Source: Chloroflexota bacterium
Lineage (GTDB): Bacteria > Chloroflexota > Anaerolineae > 4572-78
DNA: 15,654 nucleotides
Direction: 5' to 3'
Assembly (NCBI GenBank): GCA_024278725.1
Contig: JAJRSQ010000198.1
Span: 1-15,654, forward strand
Under the pieces are notes generated by a model that did no database searches, was not told the DNA's origin, and saw only the letters and a list, made by a program, of their open reading frames with translations. Shown here piece after piece: positions 1-6,089 of this stretch; position 1 is the stretch's first letter; every line of letters starts with the position of its first letter. The position numbers and the translations under genes were made by a program.

Positions 1-1275
1 GTGAATAATTTTCCGGATGCGCTGACATTCAATCTATCGGTTGAGTCCGATTCGCCGATTGTGAGCCTCAAACTCTTTTTCCACGAGCAGGGCAGTATTT
101 CCACAAATTCGCAACCCGTAGAGTTCACCGCCTCAAAACAGGTCAGCGCATCATACACTTGGGACACCTCGCGGGCAACCATTCCCCCCGGCACGCCCAT
201 CCTCTATTATTGGCAGGTGGAAGATGAAGCCGGCAACCGGCTGAAAACACCGGAAAAGTCGGTCGCCTATGATGATATTCGTTTCAATTGGCAGGAAATC
301 AGTTCGCCGGATTTGACCGTCCGGTGGTATGACGGGAATGCCGCTTTCGGGCAATACATTTTCGATACGGGACAACAGGCATTGGCGCAGATGGAAGCTC
401 AAACGGGCATGACACTGGATTCCGGCATTATGATTCTGCTGTACGCCAACAATGATGATTTCAATTCGTGGCATTATTTCGTCCGTGATTGGGTCGGCGG
501 GCAAGCATTCCCCGCCATCGGCGTGACCGCGCAAATTGTCCCGCCATCCACCGGAAAAGATTGGATACAAAACGTCATTCCGCATGAAATTGCGCACCTC
601 TTTTTTTATCAGACCATCAACACACATTCCAACGACTGGCCCTCATGGTTGGATGAAGGGCTGGCACAATATTATGAGTTTTCAAGCAATGAACCTTCGC
701 TGAAAAATGCGCGAAAAGCCGCCCGCAACGGGGAGTTGATTCCGCTGGTGCTGCTCTCCGGCAATTTCGGCAATGATGGCGAGCGCGTCAGACTGGCTTA
801 TGATGAATCTTACGCGGCGGTGCGGTATTTGCTGGAAACATGGGGGGATGCGGGCTTGCAGGCGCTGGTGACGAGTTTCCGGGAAGGGAAAGGCTACCGG
901 GAAGCCGTGAAAAGCGCGTTGGGCGTCACGTGGGAGGAATTTGAAGCGGGCTGGCTCACGTGGCTCGGTGTGCCGGCGACTCCCGCCTCGCCCCCAACCG
1001 CCACACCGACGCTCATCACGCTGAAAGCGCCCGACGGCTGGCCCACGCCCACCAAAGTTCAGCGCACCGCCACACCGGCAACACCCCGACCGACGCCAAC
1101 CCGCACCCCAACGGCGACCCGCACCCCCGTGCCGGTGTCGGCTTCCACGCCCTCCCCGGCTGATAAACCTTTCCCGTGGGGAACGCTCATCGGAATTTGG
1201 TGCTTCAGCCTGCTGGGGCTATCGGCGATGGGGATAGGCGGGGTGATCATACTGCGACGACGGTTGCAGAAATAG
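1..1275 (+). CDS. Membrane-anchored peptidase-MA-like zinc metalloprotease, 5' end missing
   Basis: The reading frame is open from the first base, so the true start and any export signal lie to the left; residues are numbered from base 1. Residues 1-100 read like a beta-sandwich domain (FPDALTFNLSVESDSPI). A gluzincin-type catalytic site follows: HEIAH at 195-199 (two zinc-binding His and the catalytic Glu), then WLDEG at 216-220, where E219 is the likely third zinc ligand. This pairing is typical of the peptidase MA-like family. Residues about 326-390 form a Pro/Thr/Ala-rich linker (TPTRTPTATRTP), followed by one hydrophobic segment (about 394-417) and a positive tail (RRRLQK), so the protease domain should sit outside the membrane, tethered at its C-terminus. 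This architecture is common in Chloroflexota. The substrate is unknown. It converges on the acyl-CoA dehydrogenase gene and ends 5 nt before a terminator. Confidence 0.85.
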   Translation: MNNFPDALTFNLSVESDSPIVSLKLFFHEQGSISTNSQPVEFTASKQVSASYTWDTSRATIPPGTPILYYWQVEDEAGNRLKTPEKSVAYDDIRFNWQEISSPDLTVRWYDGNAAFGQYIFDTGQQALAQMEAQTGMTLDSGIMILLYANNDDFNSWHYFVRDWVGGQAFPAIGVTAQIVPPSTGKDWIQNVIPHEIAHLFFYQTINTHSNDWPSWLDEGLAQYYEFSSNEPSLKNARKAARNGELIPLVLLSGNFGNDGERVRLAYDESYAAVRYLLETWGDAGLQALVTSFREGKGYREAVKSALGVTWEEFEAGWLTWLGVPATPASPPTATPTLITLKAPDGWPTPTKVQRTATPATPRPTPTRTPTATRTPVPVSASTPSPADKPFPWGTLIGIWCFSLLGLSAMGIGGVIILRRRLQK

Positions 1276-1280
1276 AAAAA

Positions 1281-1314
1281 GGCGCATCGGATGATGCGCC
1301 CTTGTTTTGTTTTT
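1281..1314. terminator. Bidirectional rho-independent terminator
   Basis: A perfect 8-bp stem (GGCGCATC, loop GGAT, GATGCGCC, 1281-1300) is followed on the + strand by a T-rich run (1302-1314) and preceded by AAAAA (1276-1280), which becomes a T run on the - strand. It lies between two convergent genes, the metalloprotease (+) and the acyl-CoA dehydrogenase (-), and should stop both. The 72 nt from 1315 to the dehydrogenase stop codon hold only a small GGTGG-TTT-CCACC hairpin at 1321-1333. Confidence 0.85.
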
Positions 1315-1386
1315 GCAATTGGTGGTTTCCACCCTGAAGTGTGTGTCTGCCCTCAACGGGTATATTCTGCCAAACGTCAATACACC

Positions 1387-2640
1387 CTAACCCTCATTAT
1401 ATTCTTTTTCCGTTTCAAATTCCGCCCCGGCGGCATCCGCTTCGACGTTACGCCCTTTGGGCTTCGATTTGGAAAATTCGCGGTAAAACTCGTGCTGAAT
1501 CACCAGATTCATGATTTCATTCGTGCCCGTCCAAATGGTGATGAGCCGCACGTCGCGCAGTAATTTTTCCACCGGGAAGATGTCGGTGTATCCGATGCCG
1601 CCCAAAACCTGCATCGCGTGATTGACCACTTCCCATGCGGTTTCGGTGGCGAATTTTTTCGATTCGGAGACCAGCCGCCGAATTTTACCCGCGTCGCCCC
1701 CCGCTTCGATGGCGTGTGCGGTGGCGAAATTGAGCGCGCGCGCCGCGTCCAGCAGGGTCAGGCTTTCGGCAATTTTGAAGCTCACCGCCTCAAACCGCCG
1801 AATCTTCTGCCCGAACGCCCGTCGCCGGTCGGCATACCGCGCCGCAATTTCGATGGCAGCGCGCCCCATCCCAACCGCCGCACCCGCCGAGGTCATCCGC
1901 TCCGGAATCATCATCCGGTTGAAAACCGCCGTGCCGTTGCCGATGCCCGCTTCGCCACCGAGCACGTTTTCGACGGGCACAGGGGTATTTTTGAACACAA
2001 TCCGCCCCGTGCCGCCGCCGCGCGTGCCCATCAACCCGTACACGTGCGCCACATCCACCCCGGCATCCCGCTCCACCAGAAAGGCGGTCATCGCTTTTTT
2101 GGGGTCGTCAATCCCTTCAACCTTGCCGTAAATCAGAAAGAGGTCTGCCCCTTCCGCGCCGACGACGAATCGTTTTTCGCCGGTCAGATAAAATGTGTCC
2201 CCTTCGCGGCGGGCGCGAGTGGTGGCGGCAAAAAAATCAGACCCGCCGCGCGGTTCGGTCAGCCCTTCCGCCACGCCGAGCGTCCCGGCAATCATCGGCG
2301 CGAGATATTTTTCCTTCTGCGCCGCCGTGCCGAATTGGTGGATGGCTTCGCCGACGATGGAGACCAGCGAATACAGACACCCCAGCGAGGTTCCCAGCAC
2401 ACCGACTTCCTCCAACGCCACTATTTCCGACATCCACGGCAAGCCCGCACCGCCGTATTTCGGGTCAAACCGCAAGCCGAGGACGCCTCGCCGCCCGGCT
2501 TCTTCCAAAAATTCCTGCGGATACCGCACTTTGTCGGCATCCATATCGAGCAGCAATTGGCGCGGCACAGACGCGACAAACTCCTGCATTTTTGCGCGTA
2601 TCTTCAGGTCATCATCACTCAACATTGCTTGAATGGACAT
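1387..2640 (-). CDS. Acyl-CoA dehydrogenase with IVD/LCAD-type catalytic glutamate
   Basis: FAD enzyme that introduces the alpha-beta double bond into an acyl-CoA and passes electrons to electron-transfer flavoprotein. The start is the ATG giving MSIQAML, with AGGAGA 5 nt upstream (2646-2651); longer in-frame versions lack a good site. Length is 417 aa, normal for the family. Visible signatures are GLTEPRGGSD (126-135, flavin and substrate contact) and QVLGGIGYTDIFPVEKLLRD (344-363). The usual catalytic Glu in the IYEGT motif is absent: the matching stretch is IWTGT (369-373), with T371 in its place. Instead E247, in IPERM, matches the alternative position used by isovaleryl-CoA and long-chain dehydrogenases, so the enzyme is probably active. 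The acidic tail (EADAAGAEFETEKEYNEG) is probably disordered. It is the second gene after the acyl-CoA synthetase, 52 nt downstream. The chain length or branching of the substrate cannot be read from sequence. Confidence 0.94.
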   Translation of the reverse strand: MSIQAMLSDDDLKIRAKMQEFVASVPRQLLLDMDADKVRYPQEFLEEAGRRGVLGLRFDPKYGGAGLPWMSEIVALEEVGVLGTSLGCLYSLVSIVGEAIHQFGTAAQKEKYLAPMIAGTLGVAEGLTEPRGGSDFFAATTRARREGDTFYLTGEKRFVVGAEGADLFLIYGKVEGIDDPKKAMTAFLVERDAGVDVAHVYGLMGTRGGGTGRIVFKNTPVPVENVLGGEAGIGNGTAVFNRMMIPERMTSAGAAVGMGRAAIEIAARYADRRRAFGQKIRRFEAVSFKIAESLTLLDAARALNFATAHAIEAGGDAGKIRRLVSESKKFATETAWEVVNHAMQVLGGIGYTDIFPVEKLLRDVRLITIWTGTNEIMNLVIQHEFYREFSKSKPKGRNVEADAAGAEFETEKEYNEG

Positions 2641-2667
2641 AGTTTTCTCCTGTACCTTTATTGCAGA

Positions 2668-2685
2668 GGCGCATCGCAATGCGCC
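2668..2685. repeat. Intercistronic hairpin, dispersed palindrome family
   Basis: A 7-bp perfect stem (GGCGCAT, loop CGCA, ATGCGCC) followed by CCTAC sits between the synthetase stop and the dehydrogenase ribosome binding site. There is no T run, so it is not a typical terminator. It closely resembles the terminator stem at 1281-1300 and shares its CGCCCCTAC end with the palindrome at 10132-10153. It may modulate the relative mRNA stability of the two genes; that is inference. Confidence 0.6.
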
Positions 2686-2692
2686 CCTACAG

Positions 2693-4264
2693 CTATTTTG
2701 CGAATTGCGCGCGCAGGGCAACTTTATTGATTTTACCCGCGCTGGTCAATGGAATATCGTCCACAAATTCAAACGCATCGGGAATCCAGTAGCTGGCGAT
2801 GGTGCCATCGGCGACTTTTAGCTGCAAAAATTCACGCAATTCATCCGCCGAAACATCACCGGAGGGTTTGACGACTGCGACCGGGCGCTCGCCCCAACGT
2901 TCATCCGGGCGGGCGATGACCGCCACGATGCCCACGGCGGGATGTTCCGAAAGTAACGCTTCCAGCATACCGGTGGGAATCCACTCGCCGCCGCTTTTCA
3001 CCGCGTCCCGCTCGCGGTCTGCCACATACAGCCCGCCGTTGGGATAAAAGACGCCCAAATCGCCGGAGCGGAACCAACCATCAATGTACGCCTCGGCGGT
3101 GAGTTCCGGCTCTTTGTAATAGCCTTCCGGCAACCACGGACTGCGCACCCATACCGTACCGACCGTCTGCCCGTCGTGCGGAACCCGTTTGCCCGTTTTG
3201 TCGCGGATTTCCACTTCCACCATCGGCAGGGGGCGCATTCCCACCCGCAACCATTCCAGCGCTTCGGGGGTATCGGGGGCGACATCTTCCGGCACCACCG
3301 AAATCGCCGTGGCGAGCTGGTCGGAGCCGCCGTAAATCAGGCTGAATTTCACGCCACGGCTGTCGGCGGCTTTTGCCAAGCCGGAGGTGAGCGGACTGCC
3401 GCCGGTCAGCACTTTCACATTGCTGAAATCGGGCTGTTCGAGCAGCATGTGCAGTTGGGTGGGAACCATATTCAGCGCCGTCACCCCTTCCTGCCGGATG
3501 AGCTTCGCTTGCACATCGGGGGGCGCTGCGCCCGCCAGCACCAACTTCGCGCCGATGTACGCCGGGAAGAATGCCATTCCCCAGCCATGAATGTGGAAGA
3601 ACGGAACCAGCGGCATGAAAACGTCGCGGCTGTCAATCCGCGCGCCGGTTTGGTGCAACGCCAAATGGTGGAAGAGTTGCAACGCGCCCAGCAGAATTTT
3701 TTTGTGCCGGTAGCGAATTCCCTTCGGTTTGCCCGTCGTCCCGGTGGTATAAAAAATGGAGAAAATATCGGTATCCTGCACCTTGTCGGCAGTGGACAAT
3801 TCGCGGGCATCCCCCGCCGAAACCAAATCCTCATAGCGATGCGCCCGCGCCACATCCGGCAACGGGTAATCGGAATCGTCACTCATCACCACCCAGTTGG
3901 GGAACTTTGCGGTGAGCGGTTTCACCGCGCCCATAAACGTGTCCGAAACGAACAACCATTCATCGGCGGCGTGAACCATACTGTATACCATCTGTTCCGG
4001 CGATAAACGGAAGTTGATGGTGTGCAGCGTTGCGCCCAGCATCGAAAGGGCGTAATGCAGCTCAAAAAAACGATGCGTGTTCACATCCAGCACGCCCACC
4101 ATCGTCCCCGCGCCGATACCCAATTCTCGCAGGCTGTTCGCCAGCCGCAACACCCGTTCATACAGTTGCGCATAGGTCAACCGGGTGTTACCGGAAACCA
4201 CCAACTGGTCGGGATTGGTTATCAATGTCCGCCGAATGACTTCATGAACCACATACTGCCTCAC
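2693..4264 (-). CDS. AMP-forming acyl-CoA synthetase (AlkK-like medium/long-chain fatty acid type)
   Basis: ANL-superfamily ligase that activates a carboxylic acid with ATP to an acyl-AMP and then to the CoA thioester. Length is 523 aa. Motifs in order: phosphate-binding YTTGTTGKPKG (172-182), YGGSD (311-315, where most relatives have YGxTE), RSGDLG (399-404), hinge region RERDAVKSGGEWI (417-429) and the C-terminal catalytic lysine K511 in PLTSAGKINK. The KSGGEWI hinge is typical of AlkK-like medium/long-chain enzymes. The start is GTG (4262-4264), supported by a near-perfect Shine-Dalgarno; no ATG competes. A promoter is visible upstream (4333-4361). It is the first gene of an operon with the acyl-CoA dehydrogenase, so the pair would carry out activation and first oxidation of a fatty or other organic acid. 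Exact substrate unknown. Confidence 0.93.
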   Translation of the reverse strand: MRQYVVHEVIRRTLITNPDQLVVSGNTRLTYAQLYERVLRLANSLRELGIGAGTMVGVLDVNTHRFFELHYALSMLGATLHTINFRLSPEQMVYSMVHAADEWLFVSDTFMGAVKPLTAKFPNWVVMSDDSDYPLPDVARAHRYEDLVSAGDARELSTADKVQDTDIFSIFYTTGTTGKPKGIRYRHKKILLGALQLFHHLALHQTGARIDSRDVFMPLVPFFHIHGWGMAFFPAYIGAKLVLAGAAPPDVQAKLIRQEGVTALNMVPTQLHMLLEQPDFSNVKVLTGGSPLTSGLAKAADSRGVKFSLIYGGSDQLATAISVVPEDVAPDTPEALEWLRVGMRPLPMVEVEIRDKTGKRVPHDGQTVGTVWVRSPWLPEGYYKEPELTAEAYIDGWFRSGDLGVFYPNGGLYVADRERDAVKSGGEWIPTGMLEALLSEHPAVGIVAVIARPDERWGERPVAVVKPSGDVSADELREFLQLKVADGTIASYWIPDAFEFVDDIPLTSAGKINKVALRAQFAK

Positions 4265-4267
4265 TTG

Positions 4268-4277
4268 TCACCTCCTT
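4268..4277 (-). promoter_or_regulatory. Strong Shine-Dalgarno fixing a GTG start
   Basis: The minus strand reads AAGGAGGTGA just upstream of the GTG codon at 4262-4264. This near-full complement to the 16S 3' end decides the start of the acyl-CoA synthetase. Confidence 0.85.
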
Positions 4278-4332
4278 GGTATTCAGTGATAAAAATATAG
4301 TTTTTTTCGAGTGGAACTTCTTCTGTGGGGAA

Positions 4333-4361
4333 ATTGTAGCACCAATGAATTTTATACGCAA
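4333..4361 (-). promoter_or_regulatory. Promoter of the acyl-CoA synthetase/dehydrogenase operon
   Basis: Minus strand: TTGCGT (4356-4361), 17-nt spacer, then TACAAT (4333-4338) preceded by TGC, an extended -10 (TGCTACAAT). It lies about 70 nt upstream of the synthetase GTG. The -35 matches consensus only in TTG, but spacing and -10 are good. Confidence 0.6.
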
Positions 4362-4384
4362 AAAGTTAGAAAAATTCGCGCCGC

Positions 4385-4418
4385 AAACAAAAAAGGTCTG
4401 CCGTTTCGACAGACCTTT
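4385..4418 (-). terminator. Rho-independent terminator of tRNA-Gly
   Basis: On the minus strand the stem AAAGGTCTG pairs with CAGACCTTT (4410-4418 with 4392-4400) around a 9-nt loop and runs into TTTTTTGTTTG. It begins 4 nt after the tRNA 3' end. Confidence 0.88.
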
Positions 4419-4421
4419 CAG

Positions 4422-4493
4422 AGCGGGTAAAGGGACTCGAACCCTTGACATCAACCTTGGGAAGGTTGCGTTCTACCACTGAACTATACCCGC
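4422..4493 (-). tRNA. tRNA-Gly (anticodon CCC)
   Basis: 72-nt cloverleaf on the minus strand. The acceptor stem GCGGGTA pairs with TACCCGC; the D-arm contains TTCAGTGGTAGAA; the anticodon stem CAACC/GGTTG encloses the loop TTCCCAA, with CCC (plus-strand 4459-4461) at positions 34-36; the T-arm has AGGGTTCGAGTCCCT. Discriminator base is T and CCA is not encoded. It decodes GGG. It has its own promoter and terminator, so it is a single-gene unit tucked behind fabF. Confidence 0.97.
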
Positions 4494-4507
4494 ATTTCAC
4501 GGGCAAT

Positions 4508-4535
4508 ATGATAGCATATTTTTGCAAATGCGCAA
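4508..4535 (-). promoter_or_regulatory. Promoter of tRNA-Gly
   Basis: Minus strand: TTGCGC (4530-4535), 16-nt spacer, TATCAT (4508-4513) preceded by TGC, giving the extended -10 TGCTATCAT. Predicted initiation is about 7 nt before the mature tRNA 5' end. The -35 begins just after the fabF stop codon. Confidence 0.7.
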
Positions 4536-4539
4536 ATTT

Positions 4540-5784
4540 TCAGGCATCCCACTTTTTGAAAATGATGCTGGCATTTTGCCCCCCAAAGCCGAAGGCATTC
4601 GCCATTCCGAAACGCACATCCGCCCGCCGAGCCACATTCGGCACATAATCCAAATCGCATGCGGGGTCGGGTGTTTCCAGCCCGATAGTGGGCGTGACGA
4701 TGCCCGTCTCCAGCGTTTTTATCACCGCCACCGACGCCAGCGCGCCCGCCGCGCCGAGGGTATGCCCCATCATACTTTTCTGCGAACTGACCAGCACCTT
4801 TCCCGCCGCCGCGCCCAATGCCTTTTTGATGGCGGCACTCTCCGACGTATCGTTCAACGGGGTTCCCGTGCCGTGCGCGGCAATGTAGCCCACATCGGCG
4901 GGAGAAATGCCCGCGCTGCGGATGGCGTTTTGCATCACCCGCGTCGCGCCCGTTGCGTCGGGGGCAGGGGCGGAAATGTGGAAAGCATCGGCGGTGATGG
5001 CATAGCCCACCACTTCCGCCAGAATGCGCGCGCCGCGAGCTTGGGCGTGCGCCAGCGATTCCAGAATCAGCACCGCCGCCCCTTCGCCCAGCACCGTCCC
5101 GTCGCGGCTGGCATCAAAGGGGGTGATGGCGCGTTCCGGCGTGTCGTTCCGCGCGGTGAGCGCCCCCAAACGCTGAAACCCCAGCACGGCGAGCGGGTTG
5201 ATGGTGCTGTCGGCGGCGCCGGCGAACATCATATCCACATCGCCCAGCATAATCCGCCGCGCCGCTTCACCGATGGCGACAATGCCGGTGGCACACGCCG
5301 CCACGGGCGAGCTGGTCGGTCCCAGAATGTTGAAATTGATACCGGTGAAACATGCGCCCATATTCACCAGCGTGGATGGAATCAGGGTCGGGTTGAGTTT
5401 GCGGTAGCCGTCGCGGTGCAAAATCACACTTTGCGCCTCAATGGTCGGCAAACCGCCCAACGCGCTGCCGATTTCCACCCCGACGCGGGTCGGGTCTTCC
5501 GCCGCCATATCCAGCGCGGCATCGTCCGCCGCCTGCACCGCCGAAGCGAGCGCCATCAAAATAAAGCGGCTCATTCGCCGGGTATTTTTTCTGCCGGTGT
5601 ATCGGGTGGGGTCAAAATCGCGCACTTCAGCGGCAATTTTGGTGGGGAAGTCCGTCGTATCGAACTGTGAAATGTACCCGACCCCGCACCGCCCGCGCAC
5701 CAACCCATCCCAAGTGGCGGGCACATCATTGCCCAAAGGGGAAACCGCCCCCATCCCTGTCACAACTACTCGCTGCATTTTCAT
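4540..5784 (-). CDS. fabF: 3-oxoacyl-[acyl-carrier-protein] synthase II (KAS II)
   Basis: Condensing enzyme of type II fatty acid synthesis: it joins malonyl-ACP to an acyl chain held on its active-site cysteine, in the cytoplasm. The 414-aa protein has every catalytic residue at the expected place: C164 in VAACATG, H304 in AAHGTGTPLND, K336 in SSQKSMMG and H341 in GHTLGAAG, plus the NAFGFGGQNAS loop (396-406). The start is the ATG at 5782-5784 (MKMQRVVVTG), with GAAAGG 10 nt upstream (5795-5800); the in-frame ATG two codons later would be 16 nt away. It stands alone here, without acpP, fabD or fabG, so the main fab cluster is elsewhere or this is an extra copy. It follows the YqaE-like gene after 45 nt and may be co-transcribed with it. 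No terminator of its own is visible before the tRNA promoter. Confidence 0.95.
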   Translation of the reverse strand: MKMQRVVVTGMGAVSPLGNDVPATWDGLVRGRCGVGYISQFDTTDFPTKIAAEVRDFDPTRYTGRKNTRRMSRFILMALASAVQAADDAALDMAAEDPTRVGVEIGSALGGLPTIEAQSVILHRDGYRKLNPTLIPSTLVNMGACFTGINFNILGPTSSPVAACATGIVAIGEAARRIMLGDVDMMFAGAADSTINPLAVLGFQRLGALTARNDTPERAITPFDASRDGTVLGEGAAVLILESLAHAQARGARILAEVVGYAITADAFHISAPAPDATGATRVMQNAIRSAGISPADVGYIAAHGTGTPLNDTSESAAIKKALGAAAGKVLVSSQKSMMGHTLGAAGALASVAVIKTLETGIVTPTIGLETPDPACDLDYVPNVARRADVRFGMANAFGFGGQNASIIFKKWDA

Positions 5785-5829
5785 ATCATCATTGCCTTTC
5801 TGCGGTGATGGCGGCGGCACGGCGCGGGG

Positions 5830-5997
5830 TTATCGGTATCCGCGAAATTCACGGTCGTTCAGCACAATTGCACCGATGACACCCGGAATCCAGCCTAAAA
5901 TCGTCAGCAGGGTGACAACCACAATTGCCCCGCAACCTCTGTCAATCACCGCCAGTGGTGGAAATACTATCGCTAAAATTAATCGTCCGCAACCCAT
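5830..5997 (-). CDS. YqaE/Pmp3-family (UPF0057) small membrane protein
   Basis: A 55-aa protein of two hydrophobic segments joined by a short loop. It matches the family pattern: FPPLAVIDRGCG, then VVTLLTILGWIPGVIGAIV. In this family the PPLAV, GCG and LGWIPG elements are the conserved core. Members sit in the cytoplasmic membrane and have been linked to membrane potential and salt or stress tolerance (yeast Pmp3, bacterial YqaE); the molecular role is unsettled. The start MGCGRL is chosen because AAAGGAA lies 5 nt upstream (6003-6009); an ATG five codons earlier overlaps that site. A possible but weak promoter (TTGCAA at 6081-6086, TATAGA at 6056-6061, 19-nt spacer) precedes it. The fabF gene lies 45 nt downstream. 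Confidence 0.87.
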   Translation of the reverse strand: MGCGRLILAIVFPPLAVIDRGCGAIVVVTLLTILGWIPGVIGAIVLNDREFRGYR

Positions 5998-6027
5998 TAC
6001 GCTTCCTTTCATGATGATGGTGTTTCG

Positions 6028-6047
6028 CGCGGCATACCGTATCCGCG
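6028..6047. repeat. Short bulged inverted repeat in the leader of the YqaE-like gene
   Basis: CGCGGCATA and TATCCGCG flank a CCG loop, giving an 8-bp stem with one bulged C. It lies between the possible -10 at 6056 and the start codon, so it could be a leader hairpin or an operator. No function can be assigned. Confidence 0.4.
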
Positions 6048-6089
6048 TTTACCATTCTATACGCAAAACCAGCCGGGGGGTTGCAAAAA

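Noticed and set aside
1618..2730. Long open frame (370 codons) on the + strand antisense to the acyl-CoA dehydrogenase
   Set aside because: It is the complement of a gene with clear family motifs; the translation is His/Arg/Pro-rich with no recognisable domain and reflects G+C-rich third positions of the real gene.
4242..4454. 70-codon minus-strand frame overlapping tRNA-Gly
   Set aside because: Its N-terminus (RVRVPLPAL) is simply the T-arm of the tRNA read as protein; it also crosses the tRNA terminator and the synthetase promoter.
4522..5670. Long + strand frame (382 codons) opposite fabF
   Set aside because: Antisense shadow of fabF, basic low-complexity translation, no ribosome binding site, while fabF has all catalytic residues.
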